Source of the DNA: JABAAI01 sp965261955
GTDB lineage: Bacteria > Spirochaetota > Leptospiria > Leptospirales > Leptonemataceae
Assembly (NCBI GenBank): GCA_965261955.1
Contig: CBDHEM010000069.1
Span: 806,001 to 870,000, forward strand
Length of the DNA: 64,000 nt
Direction of reading: 5' to 3'
Within the stretch, counting starts at the first letter, position 1. Every line of letters begins with the position of its first letter. A program made the translations under genes and the position numbers. The notes under the pieces are model-generated. The model was not told the origin of the DNA. It searched no databases and worked only from the letters and a program-made list of their open reading frames with translations. Below are positions 1 through 9,942 of the stretch, in pieces.

Positions 1-230
1 AAAGTAGTTGTTTCCGGTTACAGAACCAGAATGAACCCTCCCGATGAGCCCGCCGACACGACCCCTACCCGTCATAGCTCCCGCCATAGGAGTTGTTTAC
101 AGAAAAAGAAGAAGAAGAACCATCTTCAGAAACACCACCAATGAGCCCGCCGACCCACTTCCCGTGGCACACGAGTTACTTACAGAAACAGAAGAAGAAG
201 CGATGAGCCCGCCGACATAATTACCCACTG
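1..230 (-). pseudogene. Degenerate GLUG-repeat fragment, runs off the left edge
   Basis: On the minus strand this stretch encodes recognisable GLUG-type pieces (VGGLI..., SVSNS..ATG, GRVHSGSVTGNNYF) but in different frames with a stop in between, so it cannot make one protein. It resembles the repeat blocks of the giant gene at 1219-9387 and is read as a decayed copy of its 3' part. It probably continues to the left of the window. Whether it is a dead remnant or a sequence donor for recombination cannot be told from the sequence. Confidence 0.7.
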
Positions 231-329
231 ACCTTCCAAAATCGCCGCTTCCATCATAAAAATAAGCAAAGCTTATTTTTATCTACTCTGGTTTATTTCT
301 AGCAAATCCCGTTTTTACCCACGAAGCCT
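141..329. repeat. Direct repeat copy 1 (189 bp; partner 781-969)
   Basis: Positions 141-329 and 781-969 match with a constant offset of 640; the one difference I see is c246 versus t886. The unit includes the end of a broken GLUG repeat and the hairpin at 258-280. Near identity in non-coding DNA implies recent duplication or gene conversion. Confidence 0.9.
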
Positions 330-457
330 GTTTCTATCCACGAAGCCCGTGATTGTAAGCCTCACAAAAAATATCCCTACACAAAGGGCCTTTTCCCACT
401 GACCTTCCAGAATCGCCGCTTCCATCGCAAAAACAAGCGAAGCTTGTTTTATCCACG

Positions 458-862
458 CTACCTCTGCCCCTTTATGATGTCCCCGCAGTCTGGTATGTCT
501 TGCATCGCCATCATTGCGGTTGATGTGATTGGTGCCAGAGATGGTTTCACAGTTAGCTCCACTGTATAGCACGGCGGGAAACTGAGTCGCTGTACCAAAG
601 TTCCAGTTTCTTGTGGCTCCGGTCGTCCAGCCCGAAGCGAAGGTGAGGGCCGCGATTTGGGTGGCTGTTTTACGCACACAAACGAAAGACGAACACGATC
701 CACCATCAACGCCAATGCCATTGGTGCCAGAGGCATCCACAAAGTAATTCTTTCCGGTTGCTATACCAAGAGAATACCCGATGAGCCCGCCGACCCACTT
801 CCCGTGGCACACGAGTTACTTACAGAAACAGAAGAAGAAGCGATGAGCCCGCCGACATAATT
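458..862 (-). pseudogene. Frameshifted duplicate of the C-terminal module of the giant GLUG protein
   Basis: Minus-strand translation gives VGGLIGYSLG, GKNYFVDASGTNGIG, GWTTGATRNWNFGTATQFPA and CETISGTN, nearly the same as the end of the 2722-residue protein. The terminal IPDCGDIIKGQR is in a different frame, because one extra base lies near 500-510. A second frame break lies near 800, before the VGGLIG motif. There is no start codon or signal peptide. It is a 3'-end copy without promoter or N-terminus. Confidence 0.8.
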
Positions 863-969
863 ACCCACTGACCTTCCAAAATCGCTGCTTCCATCATAAA
901 AATAAGCAAAGCTTATTTTTATCTACTCTGGTTTATTTCTAGCAAATCCCGTTTTTACCCACGAAGCCT
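781..969. repeat. Direct repeat copy 2 (189 bp; partner 141-329)
   Basis: Second copy of the 189-bp repeat, offset exactly 640 bases from 141-329. It carries the hairpin at 898-920. Confidence 0.9.
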
Positions 970-1218
970 CTTTTTATCTAAAACCCAATCCTCACCAGAA
1001 TCGCCTCTTCCATCACAAAAACAAGCAAAGCTTGTTTTATCCACGAAACCTGTTTCTATCCACCAAAGCCCGTGATTATAAGTCTCACAAAAAATATCCC
1101 TACACAAAAGGCCTTTTCCCGCAACCTTCCAAAAACGCCGCTTCCATCGCAAAAACAAGCGAAGCTTGTTTTATCCGCCAAAGCCTGTTTCTATCCACGA
1201 AGCCCGTTTTTATCCACA

Positions 1219-4200
1219 CTATCTCTGCCCCTTTATGATGTCCCCGCAGTCTGGTATGTTGACATCGCCTTGATTGATCTTGATGTTATTGGTGCCAGAA
1301 ATAGTTTCACAGCCACCTCCACTGTATAGCACGGCGGGCAACTGAGTCGCTGTACCAAAGTTCCAGTTTCCCGTGGATCCGGTCGTCCAGCCCGAAGAGG
1401 ATCCAAGAGCTTTGAGTCGAGAAATTGTCTTCTTTATACAAGTACCCGAACAACCAATACCACCACCAATGCCATTGCTGCCACCATCAGAATCCACAAA
1501 GTAATTGATTCCACTGATCCTACCACCAAATGAGTAACCCACTAAACCTCCTACCCAACCATCACCACGAACACCACGAACACTACCTGTTGCATAACTG
1601 TTACTGATACTGATACGATCATCTACAATCCCCACCAGACCTCCTACACCATTCCGATTATTACTACAACCCAGTTGGTCATAACGACGAGGACCTTGGC
1701 GACAATTCACATTACCCGTTGCATAACTGTTACTGATACTACCAGAGGAGCTAGTATCACCCACCAAGCCTCCACTATTACCAGTGAAAGTGGTCACGTT
1801 AGCTGTCGCATAACTGTTATTAATACTACCAGAAAATGACCCAACCAGACCTCCCACATTGCGACGACCACTTACATTACCCGTCATATAGCTATTACGG
1901 ATACTACCACAAGAAAAACCCGCCAAGCCACCTACAAAATGACCACCATAATAATAATTGTTAGGCATATCTATCGAATACATACATTCGCCCGTCAAAA
2001 TCGAAAAAGACGCGCCTCTTCCTCTATATCTAGAATCATCACTATCAACACCACTCACATTGCCTGTCACATAACTGTTACTGACTCTTCCTCTTTTTTC
2101 TTGACCCCCAATCAAACCGCCTACAGAATACCCACCTCTTATATTAACAGAAATTAAACCAAGGTCCTTAACCTCAGCACCAGTCCCTGTGCGACCAAAC
2201 AAACCAACAAATCCGCTACTTGGGCGCTTGATGTAGAGTTTCTTGATTTTGTACCCAGCCCCATTGAAGCTACCGGTGAATGTCCCTATGGGCGTAAAGC
2301 CAGTGCAGTTGGCTGAATCTCCATTCCTACCGTTGTAGGCTACGCAATTAGAGGCACCCTCACTACGGCTGGGGCTGGCATCAATGTCATTGCCCAAGCG
2401 GTAGTGTTTACCCAGACCGTTTTTGACCGTTTTGAGTTGGGCATACGTCCTGATGATGATGGGGTTACTTGCACTACCGGGAATAGCTTGTGGCGCTCGC
2501 CTTACAGTTATACGATAAGAGCGACGTGTAGTACCATCCTCTGCCGTTACTGTTATCCGAATTACATTAGCACCTACACGCAACGACTTAGCTCCAACAC
2601 CGCTCACACTGGCACTGGAATCTATAGCGCTAGCGGATACGGTAACTTGACTTACACTGTTGCTGACTGAAGAAGTATAGCTCCTTATTCCCGAAGAAAA
2701 TATAGGGCTCAGACTGCCTGATGATATGCGAAGGGAGCGAAGTCTAGCGTCACTAGACAAGATTATTGGCTCTCGCGTTACAGTTATATTATAAGAGCGA
2801 TGTGTGGTACCATCCTCTGCCGTTACTGTTATCGTTATCGTATTCGAACCTACACTCAACGACTTAGTTCCAACACCGCTCACTCTGGCTTTGGAATGCA
2901 TAGCGCTAGCGGATACGGTAACTTGACCTACACCGCTAGTGACTGAAGAAGTATAGTTGTCTGTTTCCGAAGAGTATATAGGGCTCAGACTATGGCTCAG
3001 ACTGCCTGATGATATGCTAAGAGAGCTAAGTCTAGCGTCGCTAGACAAGATTATTGGCTGTCCTGGGAGCAGATCCCCGCAATCGGGTATGTTTGCATCG
3101 CCATCATTGCTGCTGATGTTGTTGGTGAGAGGGAGAATGATGGTCTCACAGCCACCTCCGCTATAGAGCACGGCGGGCAACTGAGTTGCTGTACCAAAGT
3201 CCCAGTTTCCACCGGATCCGGTCGTCCAGCCCGAAGTGGAGGTGAGGGCCGCGATGTCGGCGGCTGTTTTACGCATACAAACGGAAGACAGACACACCCC
3301 GTTGCCAACACCATGGGTGCCAGAGGCATCCACAAAGTAGTTCTTTCCGGTTACAGAAGCACGAGACTCCCCGATGAGCCCGCCGACACGATTCCCCGTC
3401 CCCGTCACAGCTCCCGTGGCATAGGAGTTACTTACAGAATCTTTAGACCAAGCGATGAGCCCGCCGACATTATGACTACCCCCCGTCACGGCTCCCATGG
3501 CATAGGAGTTACTTACAGAACCAACAGAAAACCCGATGAGCCCGCCAACAAAAGCACCCGTCCCCGTCACAGATCCCGTGGCATAGGAATTACCTACAGT
3601 ACCACCAGAAGCCCTACCGATGAGACCGCCGACAAAAGCACTACCCGTCACAGCTCCCGTCGCATAGGAATTGCTTACAGAACTTTGATAAAGGAACCCG
3701 ATGAGCCCACCAACATAATTGTCACCCGCTATATAGGCATTTGTCACACCTATATTTTGAATCTCAGCACTAGTGCCAGTATAGCCAAACAAGCCTACTC
3801 TGTCCGTAGATGGACGCTTGATGTAGAGGCTGGTAATTTTGTGCCCGGCTCCATCAAAGCTACCGGTGAAGGCGGCACTACTATTATTAGCTAGATATCT
3901 CCCTATGGGCGTAAAGCCCGTGCAGCTAGCTGCATCTCCATTGCTACCATAGTAGGCTACGCAGGTCGCGCTAGAGTCATCTTCACTACGGCTGGGGGTG
4001 GCATCGATGTCACTGCCCAAGCGGTAGTGTTTATCTAGACCATCTTTGACCGCTTTGAGTTGGGTATAGGTGGTGATGATGATGGGGAAATTAGCCTCCG
4101 TACCCCTCCCACCGCACTTGGCATTGATAGGAGATCCCAACACACCCGTTATACTATTGCAGCTAAAAGTCGCTCTTCCCCTATGACTACCTTCCGTATC

Positions 4201-7200
4201 TTCCAATATCACTGAGTCCCTTAAAGCGACTATATTTGCGCTTCTTTTTTTGCAAGAAGAGTTGCTGTTGCCAGCAGAATTCCATGAAACGTCTTGAATA
4301 GAACAATGTAAGACTACACTGACCTCTCTACTTTCTGGGAAGGGCTTGCATCTATTTACATCTATAACGGCACAAGCCCTTAGACTATAGGTGTAGCTAG
4401 CGTTCTCACTTTTGGGACTATCTGGGCTCCAGCTGGTCGTCTGTCCGCCTGGAATTTCAATAGTTCTTGTTGATGTGCTGGTCTCGCCATCAATTTCTTC
4501 AATTTCTTCCAGTACATATCTTTCTGCACCAGAAACGCTATCCCAGTCCAATTGAAAGTTTCCATCGTTGGAAGTTGTTTGAGTTACGGTAAACCTGTCC
4601 GCGGGAGGATCATCTAATCTAGTCTTCACAGCCACACTAGGGGAGGCTTCACTCCATTCTCCACAAAATGGATTGCGATTACTAGCGCCTGCACTAGCAA
4701 TAGAACTACAAGCTCTCACAGTATAGGCGTAGCTTCCCACCGCTTTGCTGGCGAAATCTTGACGCGCACTCGCCACTTTAGCCGAAGGCGATGACCAGCT
4801 CTCCTCACCCGCACGTTTTTCTCTCCATTGGTAGCTGATGGTATAGCCATGATGACGAACTGCATCCCAAGAAAGTATGTAGCTACCATAGGATATACCA
4901 GTGGGAGGGGCATCTGGTGAAGAAGAGGCGTCTGGTGAAGAAGAGGCGTCTGCCCAACTCAGTCCTGTGGGGGAGACTGGGTTAAAATTCACAATCAAGC
5001 TTCGCCCGTTTGCGAAAGGGGACCATGATCCACATTCATTATGCTGATTACAAGAACGTATCTGGTAACTGTATACGACGGGTGCATGACGAGGAGAAGA
5101 AGGAGTCCAGCTATTCACCTTGCCTCCTACTTGCAAAAGGTTCGTAGATCGGCGGCTTGGCCATTGGGGCGGAGAGGATTGGTTGATCAACGATCGCGGA
5201 GCAGACGCTTGCAACTGATAATGGCCAACTAAAACACTATTATTATCGGGATCCTCCCAAGATAACGAACAGAGGCTGGGATCATCTATAAACGAAGAAC
5301 AATAGCGAGAGTTTTTAGGGGGATCAAGGGGAGGAGGGGAGAACATAAAGGCCTCACTCTCCACCGCTCGATCACTACAAGGATCACTCCCATTGGGGTT
5401 GGGAGCCCCACAGGGGTAGGCGCGCACCTTATAGGCAGTGAGGCGGTTTCCTACAGCAAAAGACTTTACACGAGACCAATAAGCCACCCTGTCATACTGG
5501 GTACCCACACGAGTGGTCTCTTCCCTGTCTGAAAACACCTCTATCAGCTCATAACTACCAGCTCCAGCGATCCCACCTCCGGAAATCGAAACGGTAACGC
5601 TATCTCCCGGACTAACTAAGCCAGTGAGCGTAACCACTGGTCTTGCTAACAGAGAAAGCCTCACCGTTCCAGGGCTTCCCACGTCAGCCCATTTATCCCA
5701 AGCTGTACAAATGCCATCAAAACATCCCCGTACGCGATAATAATAACTTTTTGTTGTTTGCCCGGCTGTAAAACTGCTGTATCCACTTTCCTTTGAAGGC
5801 ACTTCCCAATGTGTTCGCACTCCCGCATACACAGCTGGCTCTGTCCAAGTGATGTCTGTTTCGTCTGGCCCAACGCCTTCTTGTAGTTCATAACTGATAG
5901 ACTCACTACCTGCAAGGGCTTCCCAAGTCACCTTATATACACCGGAATATGAAGTATGGACGGCTTCATTTCTATCGCTGACATGGTCTCCACTTCTCAA
6001 CATCGCCCCCACACCAGTGGGGAAGCCTGCTGATATCACTGAAATAGGCGCAACCAGTTCTAACCAATCCCCACAAGCACAATCCACACAATTCACGTCA
6101 CCAACACAGGCTTTGGCCCTATAGCTATATTCTCCCACCTCCGTCTTCACTATCGCCTTCTCATGAGTCACGACAGAGTTATCCGCACTGGCAACGACAC
6201 CGCCACCACCAGACAGACTAGCCCAGTTTTCACTAGCATCCCCATTACCATCCCCATCTGGAGAAGCCGATAGTTTCTTTTCTTGTATAGCATACCATGT
6301 CGCCGACTCTACCCTAGGCCAATTTAATGTGAAGCTCTCCGCAGTCACTCTTCGACTACTCTTTAAGGAAGCAGAGGGAAAGGATGATAGCGTCCGAATG
6401 CGCACGTCCCCTTCTGCTCTTTTCCAGCTTGTACAATTTTCTTCATAGTAGCAAGCGCGTATTTCATAAGAAAATACACCGGCTTGACTCTGTTCTTTCT
6501 TTATGGAGAGAGCACCAGTCACCGGCTGTGGGATATTTGCGTTCCAACTTATACCATTATCTGAGCTTTCTTGTATCTGATAAGTCGTTGCATTGGGTAC
6601 CGCTGTCCAAGTGAGCGTATATTTCGCAGGACGCTGTACATCCGACACATCCCTTCCAAAATATACTTCGTTTATATTACTGGAAAAAGTAAAACTGTTC
6701 GGCCATTCAAGCGCTGAAACGCTACTCGTCGCTTGGGAAGACCAAGATCCACAACCCACATCACTACAAGCCCGAATTTGGAATGCATTTTCACCTATAC
6801 CAAGGTTCTGGATGGCAAAGCTCCGAACGCCAGCCCCTGTTTCCCCTGCCCTAACTACTTTCTCAAAGGGATGCGACGGCCAAGGGGCTTGCACGCAGTC
6901 AGACCCACAATGCTTTGCCCGATATTCAAAAAAAGCAGCGCCGCCACTAGCATGAGTATATTCCCACGAAAGAGTCCGTGTAGTTGAATACGCAAGAGAC
7001 TGTGCAACTTGAATATTTCCCGGCGTACCAAGGTTCACTGTAACGGATATATGCTCCGAGTGTAGACTGCAAAGCGTTCCACCTGTTTTACAAGCCCGTA
7101 CGCGATAGCTATATTCTGTCTGCCCCTTCTTTTCCAAAAAGGAACGCGACAAACGAGAACTTTCTTCTTCCATCATGAGAACGAAACGGGAATCATCGCT

Positions 7201-9387
7201 CCCAATCTTTTGTTCCACTCGATAAAAGTCCGCACCACCTACGGGAGCCCAAGAAAGATCATAATTCCCAGAAGAAGGGAGCCCACTTTCCACAAGTCTT
7301 AGCCTTGGAGACCTCAAAGTCTCTACCCTCACTTGAAAAATTTCAGAAGGAGACCCACAGCTATTCGCACCCCCTCCACAAACTTTCACTCTATATTGAT
7401 AATTTCCATAATCCTTGCTATAGAAAGCAAAAGAGTTGCTACTCGAACCAGATGCCAAGGAGCTCTCCCCTGCCTTCGCCCAATTAGACTCACCAAAGGC
7501 ACGCTCTTCTATCTGATATTTCCATGCACGGCCACCGCTATTGACAGCATCCCATGAAAGTTCATAATTACCACTAGCGACATTTCCTGTATTCTCACTA
7601 GATAGATTGTACACTATCGCATTGGGTACAGGCACCGCTATTCGATTTTCCCCAGAACATTCTTTTGAACCTTCTGGCAGCTCCCTTAGACAAGGATACA
7701 CGCCCGGAATACCCAATTCAGACCAAGTATCTGTATCCCAACTCATATTCCCATCACCCTCTCCGAGCTCACTCCGAAGGAAATGAGTGCTTTTGCCAAC
7801 AATGCCTCCGGGAGCATCCCAGTTATCATCACTCGTATTTATATAACAACTTGCTACTGATTTTTGACGTCCACTTTGGAGACCCAAAGCCTCCCTTAGA
7901 CTACTGTGTGTCCGATAAAATATATTTTCAAGACGCTCATTTACATTCACCCCATTCCCAGAAAGGCTACAGCCACCTATAAAGCCACCCTTCGCATTAC
8001 TTGTCTGACTACTCACTCTAACCGAAGAAAAACTCTTTTTTATAGAGCTATGCGTAATATCTACTTCCCCCACAAATCCACCTATAAAGGAAGTTCCACT
8101 CTTGCTCAAAAGCTCGCCAACGGAGGCATAGCTCTTTTCAATGCGTGCTTCATTGCCTGCTTGGCCTGAGACCTTACCAATCAATCCACCGGCATGGGAT
8201 CCTGTTTTGCTCTCTAATGTCACAATGCTTCCCGCCGCATAGCTATCGGAAACAAAACCACCCTCCAAACTACCCACCAAGCCTCCTACGAGGCTCTTAC
8301 CCTTTACTTCACCGGATGCATAGCTACGACGAATCTCAATATTACTATCACTATCACTGGAAGAGGTCCCAACAAGTTTCCCAATTAGCCCACCTATATT
8401 CCGGGAACCTTTCACATTTGAGGTGGAATAACTAGCCTCAACAAAAGAGTGCCTATCGGCATCTGAAGAAGCCACAAGAGAGCCTATGAGACCCCCAGAC
8501 CTAGCCCCTCCAACGATAAGGGCAGTTGAAGCACTGTCCTCCAAGCGTAACCCAGTAGCCACTTTGCCTATTAAACCACCGACATCGCCACCACTAGCCT
8601 CAATCTTACCGGATAGAACACGAAGAAGGCTAAATGAACTCTGCTCCTGAACACCCGCCCACCCCACAATACCACCCACACTGCTTTTGCCCTTCACGCT
8701 AGCGCTTTCAATCGTTATGTTTTCTAAACGAACATTTCCCAAGGCTCTACCCGCTAAGACACCAACACTATTTGCTCCATGGATTTTTGGGGATATAAAA
8801 CGCAAATTCTGGAAATAAGCGCTTCCGCCTATAGAAGCGAATAAACCAACGTTATTCCCTTCTTTTTTGTTAATATATAGGTTCCGAATAGAATAGGTCT
8901 CTTCTCCATGACTGACTAAGCTTCCCGTAAAAACACCGCTGCTAACAGACATACCGGCTCCGGAAGGGCTCTCACATCCACTTTCTCCACAACTAGGGCT
9001 TGCATCTATGTCTTGAACCAGCTCATAGCGTCCGTGAGAGAGAAGTTTCTGGTTCTTTCCGATATGAGACAGGGTATTGTAATCACAAACCTCATAAATC
9101 TTTTGGCCATCTTCCTCTCGCACCTCGCAACTATATTCAAATGCTTTTTGCTCAGGCTCTCTGTCTGCATCCGGGTCAGAAACACTATCATCACCCAAAG
9201 CTGCATCTACAAAGGGAAGGCAATCGTTCTCTGGATCCAATGTGGCATCGCCATTACAAGCCTGCCTCCCCGTAACGCACTGAGAGGCGGAAAGGGCTAA
9301 CGCAAAAAGGAGCGACCATAGCCACAGGACCGAGACTCTACTCTGTTCCGGAGAACGGGTTGATTGAATTGATTTTAAGCGTTGCAT
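1219..9387 (-). CDS. Giant modular surface protein: GLUG repeats, FN3-like and cadherin-like domains
   Basis: A 2722-residue protein, probably exported and surface-attached or secreted. Residues 1-37 form a signal sequence with a hydrophobic core (LWLWSLLFALALS) ending SASQC, which could be a relaxed lipobox. Residues about 160-480 hold about ten GLUG-type repeats (VGGLIG..., motifs found in bacterial adhesins and IgA-protease-like proteins). Residues about 590-1690 hold roughly a dozen fibronectin-III-like units recognised by SWDAV, Y.(I/V)(Q/E)E and Y.Y.(V/I)RAC. A lead-in YTQLKAVK...YRLGSDIDA starts near 1767, with a second GLUG block to about 2020. Two cadherin-like beta-sandwich units (LSSLSISSGSL..., VTAEDGTT) lie at about 2110-2300, then a third lead-in near 2312 and GLUG block to about 2640. 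The C-terminal WTTG....W.FGTATQLPAVL unit occurs twice. Base composition looks more GC-rich than the neighbours. Adhesin or matrix function is inference. Confidence 0.85.
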   Translation of the reverse strand: MQRLKSIQSTRSPEQSRVSVLWLWSLLFALALSASQCVTGRQACNGDATLDPENDCLPFVDAALGDDSVSDPDADREPEQKAFEYSCEVREEDGQKIYEVCDYNTLSHIGKNQKLLSHGRYELVQDIDASPSCGESGCESPSGAGMSVSSGVFTGSLVSHGEETYSIRNLYINKKEGNNVGLFASIGGSAYFQNLRFISPKIHGANSVGVLAGRALGNVRLENITIESASVKGKSSVGGIVGWAGVQEQSSFSLLRVLSGKIEASGGDVGGLIGKVATGLRLEDSASTALIVGGARSGGLIGSLVASSDADRHSFVEASYSTSNVKGSRNIGGLIGKLVGTSSSDSDSNIEIRRSYASGEVKGKSLVGGLVGSLEGGFVSDSYAAGSIVTLESKTGSHAGGLIGKVSGQAGNEARIEKSYASVGELLSKSGTSFIGGFVGEVDITHSSIKKSFSSVRVSSQTSNAKGGFIGGCSLSGNGVNVNERLENIFYRTHSSLREALGLQSGRQKSVASCYINTSDDNWDAPGGIVGKSTHFLRSELGEGDGNMSWDTDTWSELGIPGVYPCLRELPEGSKECSGENRIAVPVPNAIVYNLSSENTGNVASGNYELSWDAVNSGGRAWKYQIEERAFGESNWAKAGESSLASGSSSNSFAFYSKDYGNYQYRVKVCGGGANSCGSPSEIFQVRVETLRSPRLRLVESGLPSSGNYDLSWAPVGGADFYRVEQKIGSDDSRFVLMMEEESSRLSRSFLEKKGQTEYSYRVRACKTGGTLCSLHSEHISVTVNLGTPGNIQVAQSLAYSTTRTLSWEYTHASGGAAFFEYRAKHCGSDCVQAPWPSHPFEKVVRAGETGAGVRSFAIQNLGIGENAFQIRACSDVGCGSWSSQATSSVSALEWPNSFTFSSNINEVYFGRDVSDVQRPAKYTLTWTAVPNATTYQIQESSDNGISWNANIPQPVTGALSIKKEQSQAGVFSYEIRACYYEENCTSWKRAEGDVRIRTLSSFPSASLKSSRRVTAESFTLNWPRVESATWYAIQEKKLSASPDGDGNGDASENWASLSGGGGVVASADNSVVTHEKAIVKTEVGEYSYRAKACVGDVNCVDCACGDWLELVAPISVISAGFPTGVGAMLRSGDHVSDRNEAVHTSYSGVYKVTWEALAGSESISYELQEGVGPDETDITWTEPAVYAGVRTHWEVPSKESGYSSFTAGQTTKSYYYRVRGCFDGICTAWDKWADVGSPGTVRLSLLARPVVTLTGLVSPGDSVTVSISGGGIAGAGSYELIEVFSDREETTRVGTQYDRVAYWSRVKSFAVGNRLTAYKVRAYPCGAPNPNGSDPCSDRAVESEAFMFSPPPLDPPKNSRYCSSFIDDPSLCSLSWEDPDNNSVLVGHYQLQASAPRSLINQSSPPQWPSRRSTNLLQVGGKVNSWTPSSPRHAPVVYSYQIRSCNQHNECGSWSPFANGRSLIVNFNPVSPTGLSWADASSSPDASSSPDAPPTGISYGSYILSWDAVRHHGYTISYQWREKRAGEESWSSPSAKVASARQDFASKAVGSYAYTVRACSSIASAGASNRNPFCGEWSEASPSVAVKTRLDDPPADRFTVTQTTSNDGNFQLDWDSVSGAERYVLEEIEEIDGETSTSTRTIEIPGGQTTSWSPDSPKSENASYTYSLRACAVIDVNRCKPFPESREVSVVLHCSIQDVSWNSAGNSNSSCKKRSANIVALRDSVILEDTEGSHRGRATFSCNSITGVLGSPINAKCGGRGTEANFPIIITTYTQLKAVKDGLDKHYRLGSDIDATPSRSEDDSSATCVAYYGSNGDAASCTGFTPIGRYLANNSSAAFTGSFDGAGHKITSLYIKRPSTDRVGLFGYTGTSAEIQNIGVTNAYIAGDNYVGGLIGFLYQSSVSNSYATGAVTGSAFVGGLIGRASGGTVGNSYATGSVTGTGAFVGGLIGFSVGSVSNSYAMGAVTGGSHNVGGLIAWSKDSVSNSYATGAVTGTGNRVGGLIGESRASVTGKNYFVDASGTHGVGNGVCLSSVCMRKTAADIAALTSTSGWTTGSGGNWDFGTATQLPAVLYSGGGCETIILPLTNNISSNDGDANIPDCGDLLPGQPIILSSDARLSSLSISSGSLSHSLSPIYSSETDNYTSSVTSGVGQVTVSASAMHSKARVSGVGTKSLSVGSNTITITVTAEDGTTHRSYNITVTREPIILSSDARLRSLRISSGSLSPIFSSGIRSYTSSVSNSVSQVTVSASAIDSSASVSGVGAKSLRVGANVIRITVTAEDGTTRRSYRITVRRAPQAIPGSASNPIIIRTYAQLKTVKNGLGKHYRLGNDIDASPSRSEGASNCVAYNGRNGDSANCTGFTPIGTFTGSFNGAGYKIKKLYIKRPSSGFVGLFGRTGTGAEVKDLGLISVNIRGGYSVGGLIGGQEKRGRVSNSYVTGNVSGVDSDDSRYRGRGASFSILTGECMYSIDMPNNYYYGGHFVGGLAGFSCGSIRNSYMTGNVSGRRNVGGLVGSFSGSINNSYATANVTTFTGNSGGLVGDTSSSGSISNSYATGNVNCRQGPRRYDQLGCSNNRNGVGGLVGIVDDRISISNSYATGSVRGVRGDGWVGGLVGYSFGGRISGINYFVDSDGGSNGIGGGIGCSGTCIKKTISRLKALGSSSGWTTGSTGNWNFGTATQLPAVLYSGGGCETISGTNNIKINQGDVNIPDCGDIIKGQR

Positions 9388-9648
9388 TACGGAATAACCT
9401 CTTTTTATGTGTGATATCTTGAAGACTCACGTAGTGTGGGGTGGGCTTGTGAATAGTCAATTCATTATTTGCATTTTTTGGAGTTTTTTGGAGTTTTTTG
9501 TGGATTCGAGCCATAAAATATCATTTTTTCTGTCAATACTGTCATTATTTTAAGTAATATATGCTGATTTACAAAGGTCTGCCTAAAAATTATTTTTACT
9601 TTGCATGTTTCTTCCGCTCTATTATAAAAGGGAATTCCGCTTTTCGAT
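9388..9648. other. Intergenic region between divergent genes
   Basis: About 260 bp upstream of the giant gene and of the truncated VOC gene. It is strongly AT-rich and contains a short tandem repeat of 'ggagtttttt' near 9480-9498. It must hold the promoter of the giant gene, but I see no convincing -35/-10 pair. Confidence 0.5.
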
Positions 9649-9942
9649 ATGAATAAGAACGAAAAAATAAGTTATGTTGAGCTCCCGGCTAAAGACATAC
9701 AAGTAGCTAAATTTTTTTTTACAAAGGCTTTTGGATGGTCTTTTATAGATTTAGAATGCTTTCAATTTGCGATTCACAGCACACTATTTGCAATTATTCA
9801 CATCTCGCAACAATCCCATTATGCTCATTTTGCAACGGTCCCTCATATTATCTCATCGCGTTATTGTAGGAAAGTAGCTTTTCATATTGTACAGAAAATC
9901 GTTATAATTCATAAATTTAGAGACTGGAAAGTATACGTCTAG
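9649..9942 (+). pseudogene. Truncated VOC (glyoxalase-like) gene fused to transposon-end sequence
   Basis: The first 35 or so residues (ISYVELPAKDI...FF.KAFGWSF) match the N-terminal beta-alpha unit of VOC/glyoxalase-family proteins. After GWSFID the reading frame runs into the dispersed repeat described at 9753-9823, and the rest (FAIHSTLFAIIHIS...) has no VOC character. The normal second half and its metal ligands are missing, so a working enzyme is unlikely. The 3' end overlaps the end of the convergent phosphohexomutase gene. Confidence 0.75.
9753..9823. mobile_element. Right-hand fragment of the 106-bp MITE family
   Basis: The stretch from 'agaatgctttcaatttgcg' to 'catctcgcaacaatccc' aligns with the right half of the complete elements at 13542-13647 and 52675-52780. 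The left terminal repeat is absent, so this is a partial copy, joined to the VOC remnant. Confidence 0.65.

Larger units (their letters stand above)
258..1172. repeat. Five copies of a terminator-like hairpin element in the 3' field of the giant gene
   Basis: Five perfect inverted repeats with a 3-nt loop lie at about 258-280, 430-450, 898-920, 1018-1038 and 1151-1172. Their stems are 9-10 bp of the form AAAACAAGC/GCTTGTTTT or AAAAATAAGC/GCTTATTTTT. Each is preceded by a related 'ccttccaaaatcgccgcttcc' type sequence and followed by 'atcyac' repeats. The T-rich stem arms make them possible intrinsic terminators on either strand. The copy at 1151-1172 is about 47 nt past the stop of the giant gene, and the one at 430-450 is directly past the stop of the broken copy, so they seem to travel with the C-terminal module. 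Confidence 0.75.

Noticed and set aside
315..812. 165-residue minus-strand ORF as a separate gene
   Set aside because: It is a frame-shifted copy of the giant protein's end without start signals.
258..1172. Regularly recurring hairpins looked like a CRISPR array at first
   Set aside because: Spacing is irregular, flanks are conserved instead of unique, and no cas genes are present.
1219..9387. Giant protein as the TpsA partner of the TpsB transporter
   Set aside because: It has no N-terminal TPS domain and lies 12 kb away on the other strand.
9500..9648. Poly-A/T stretches as a promoter of the truncated VOC gene
   Set aside because: No recognisable -35/-10 pair; downstream gene is broken.
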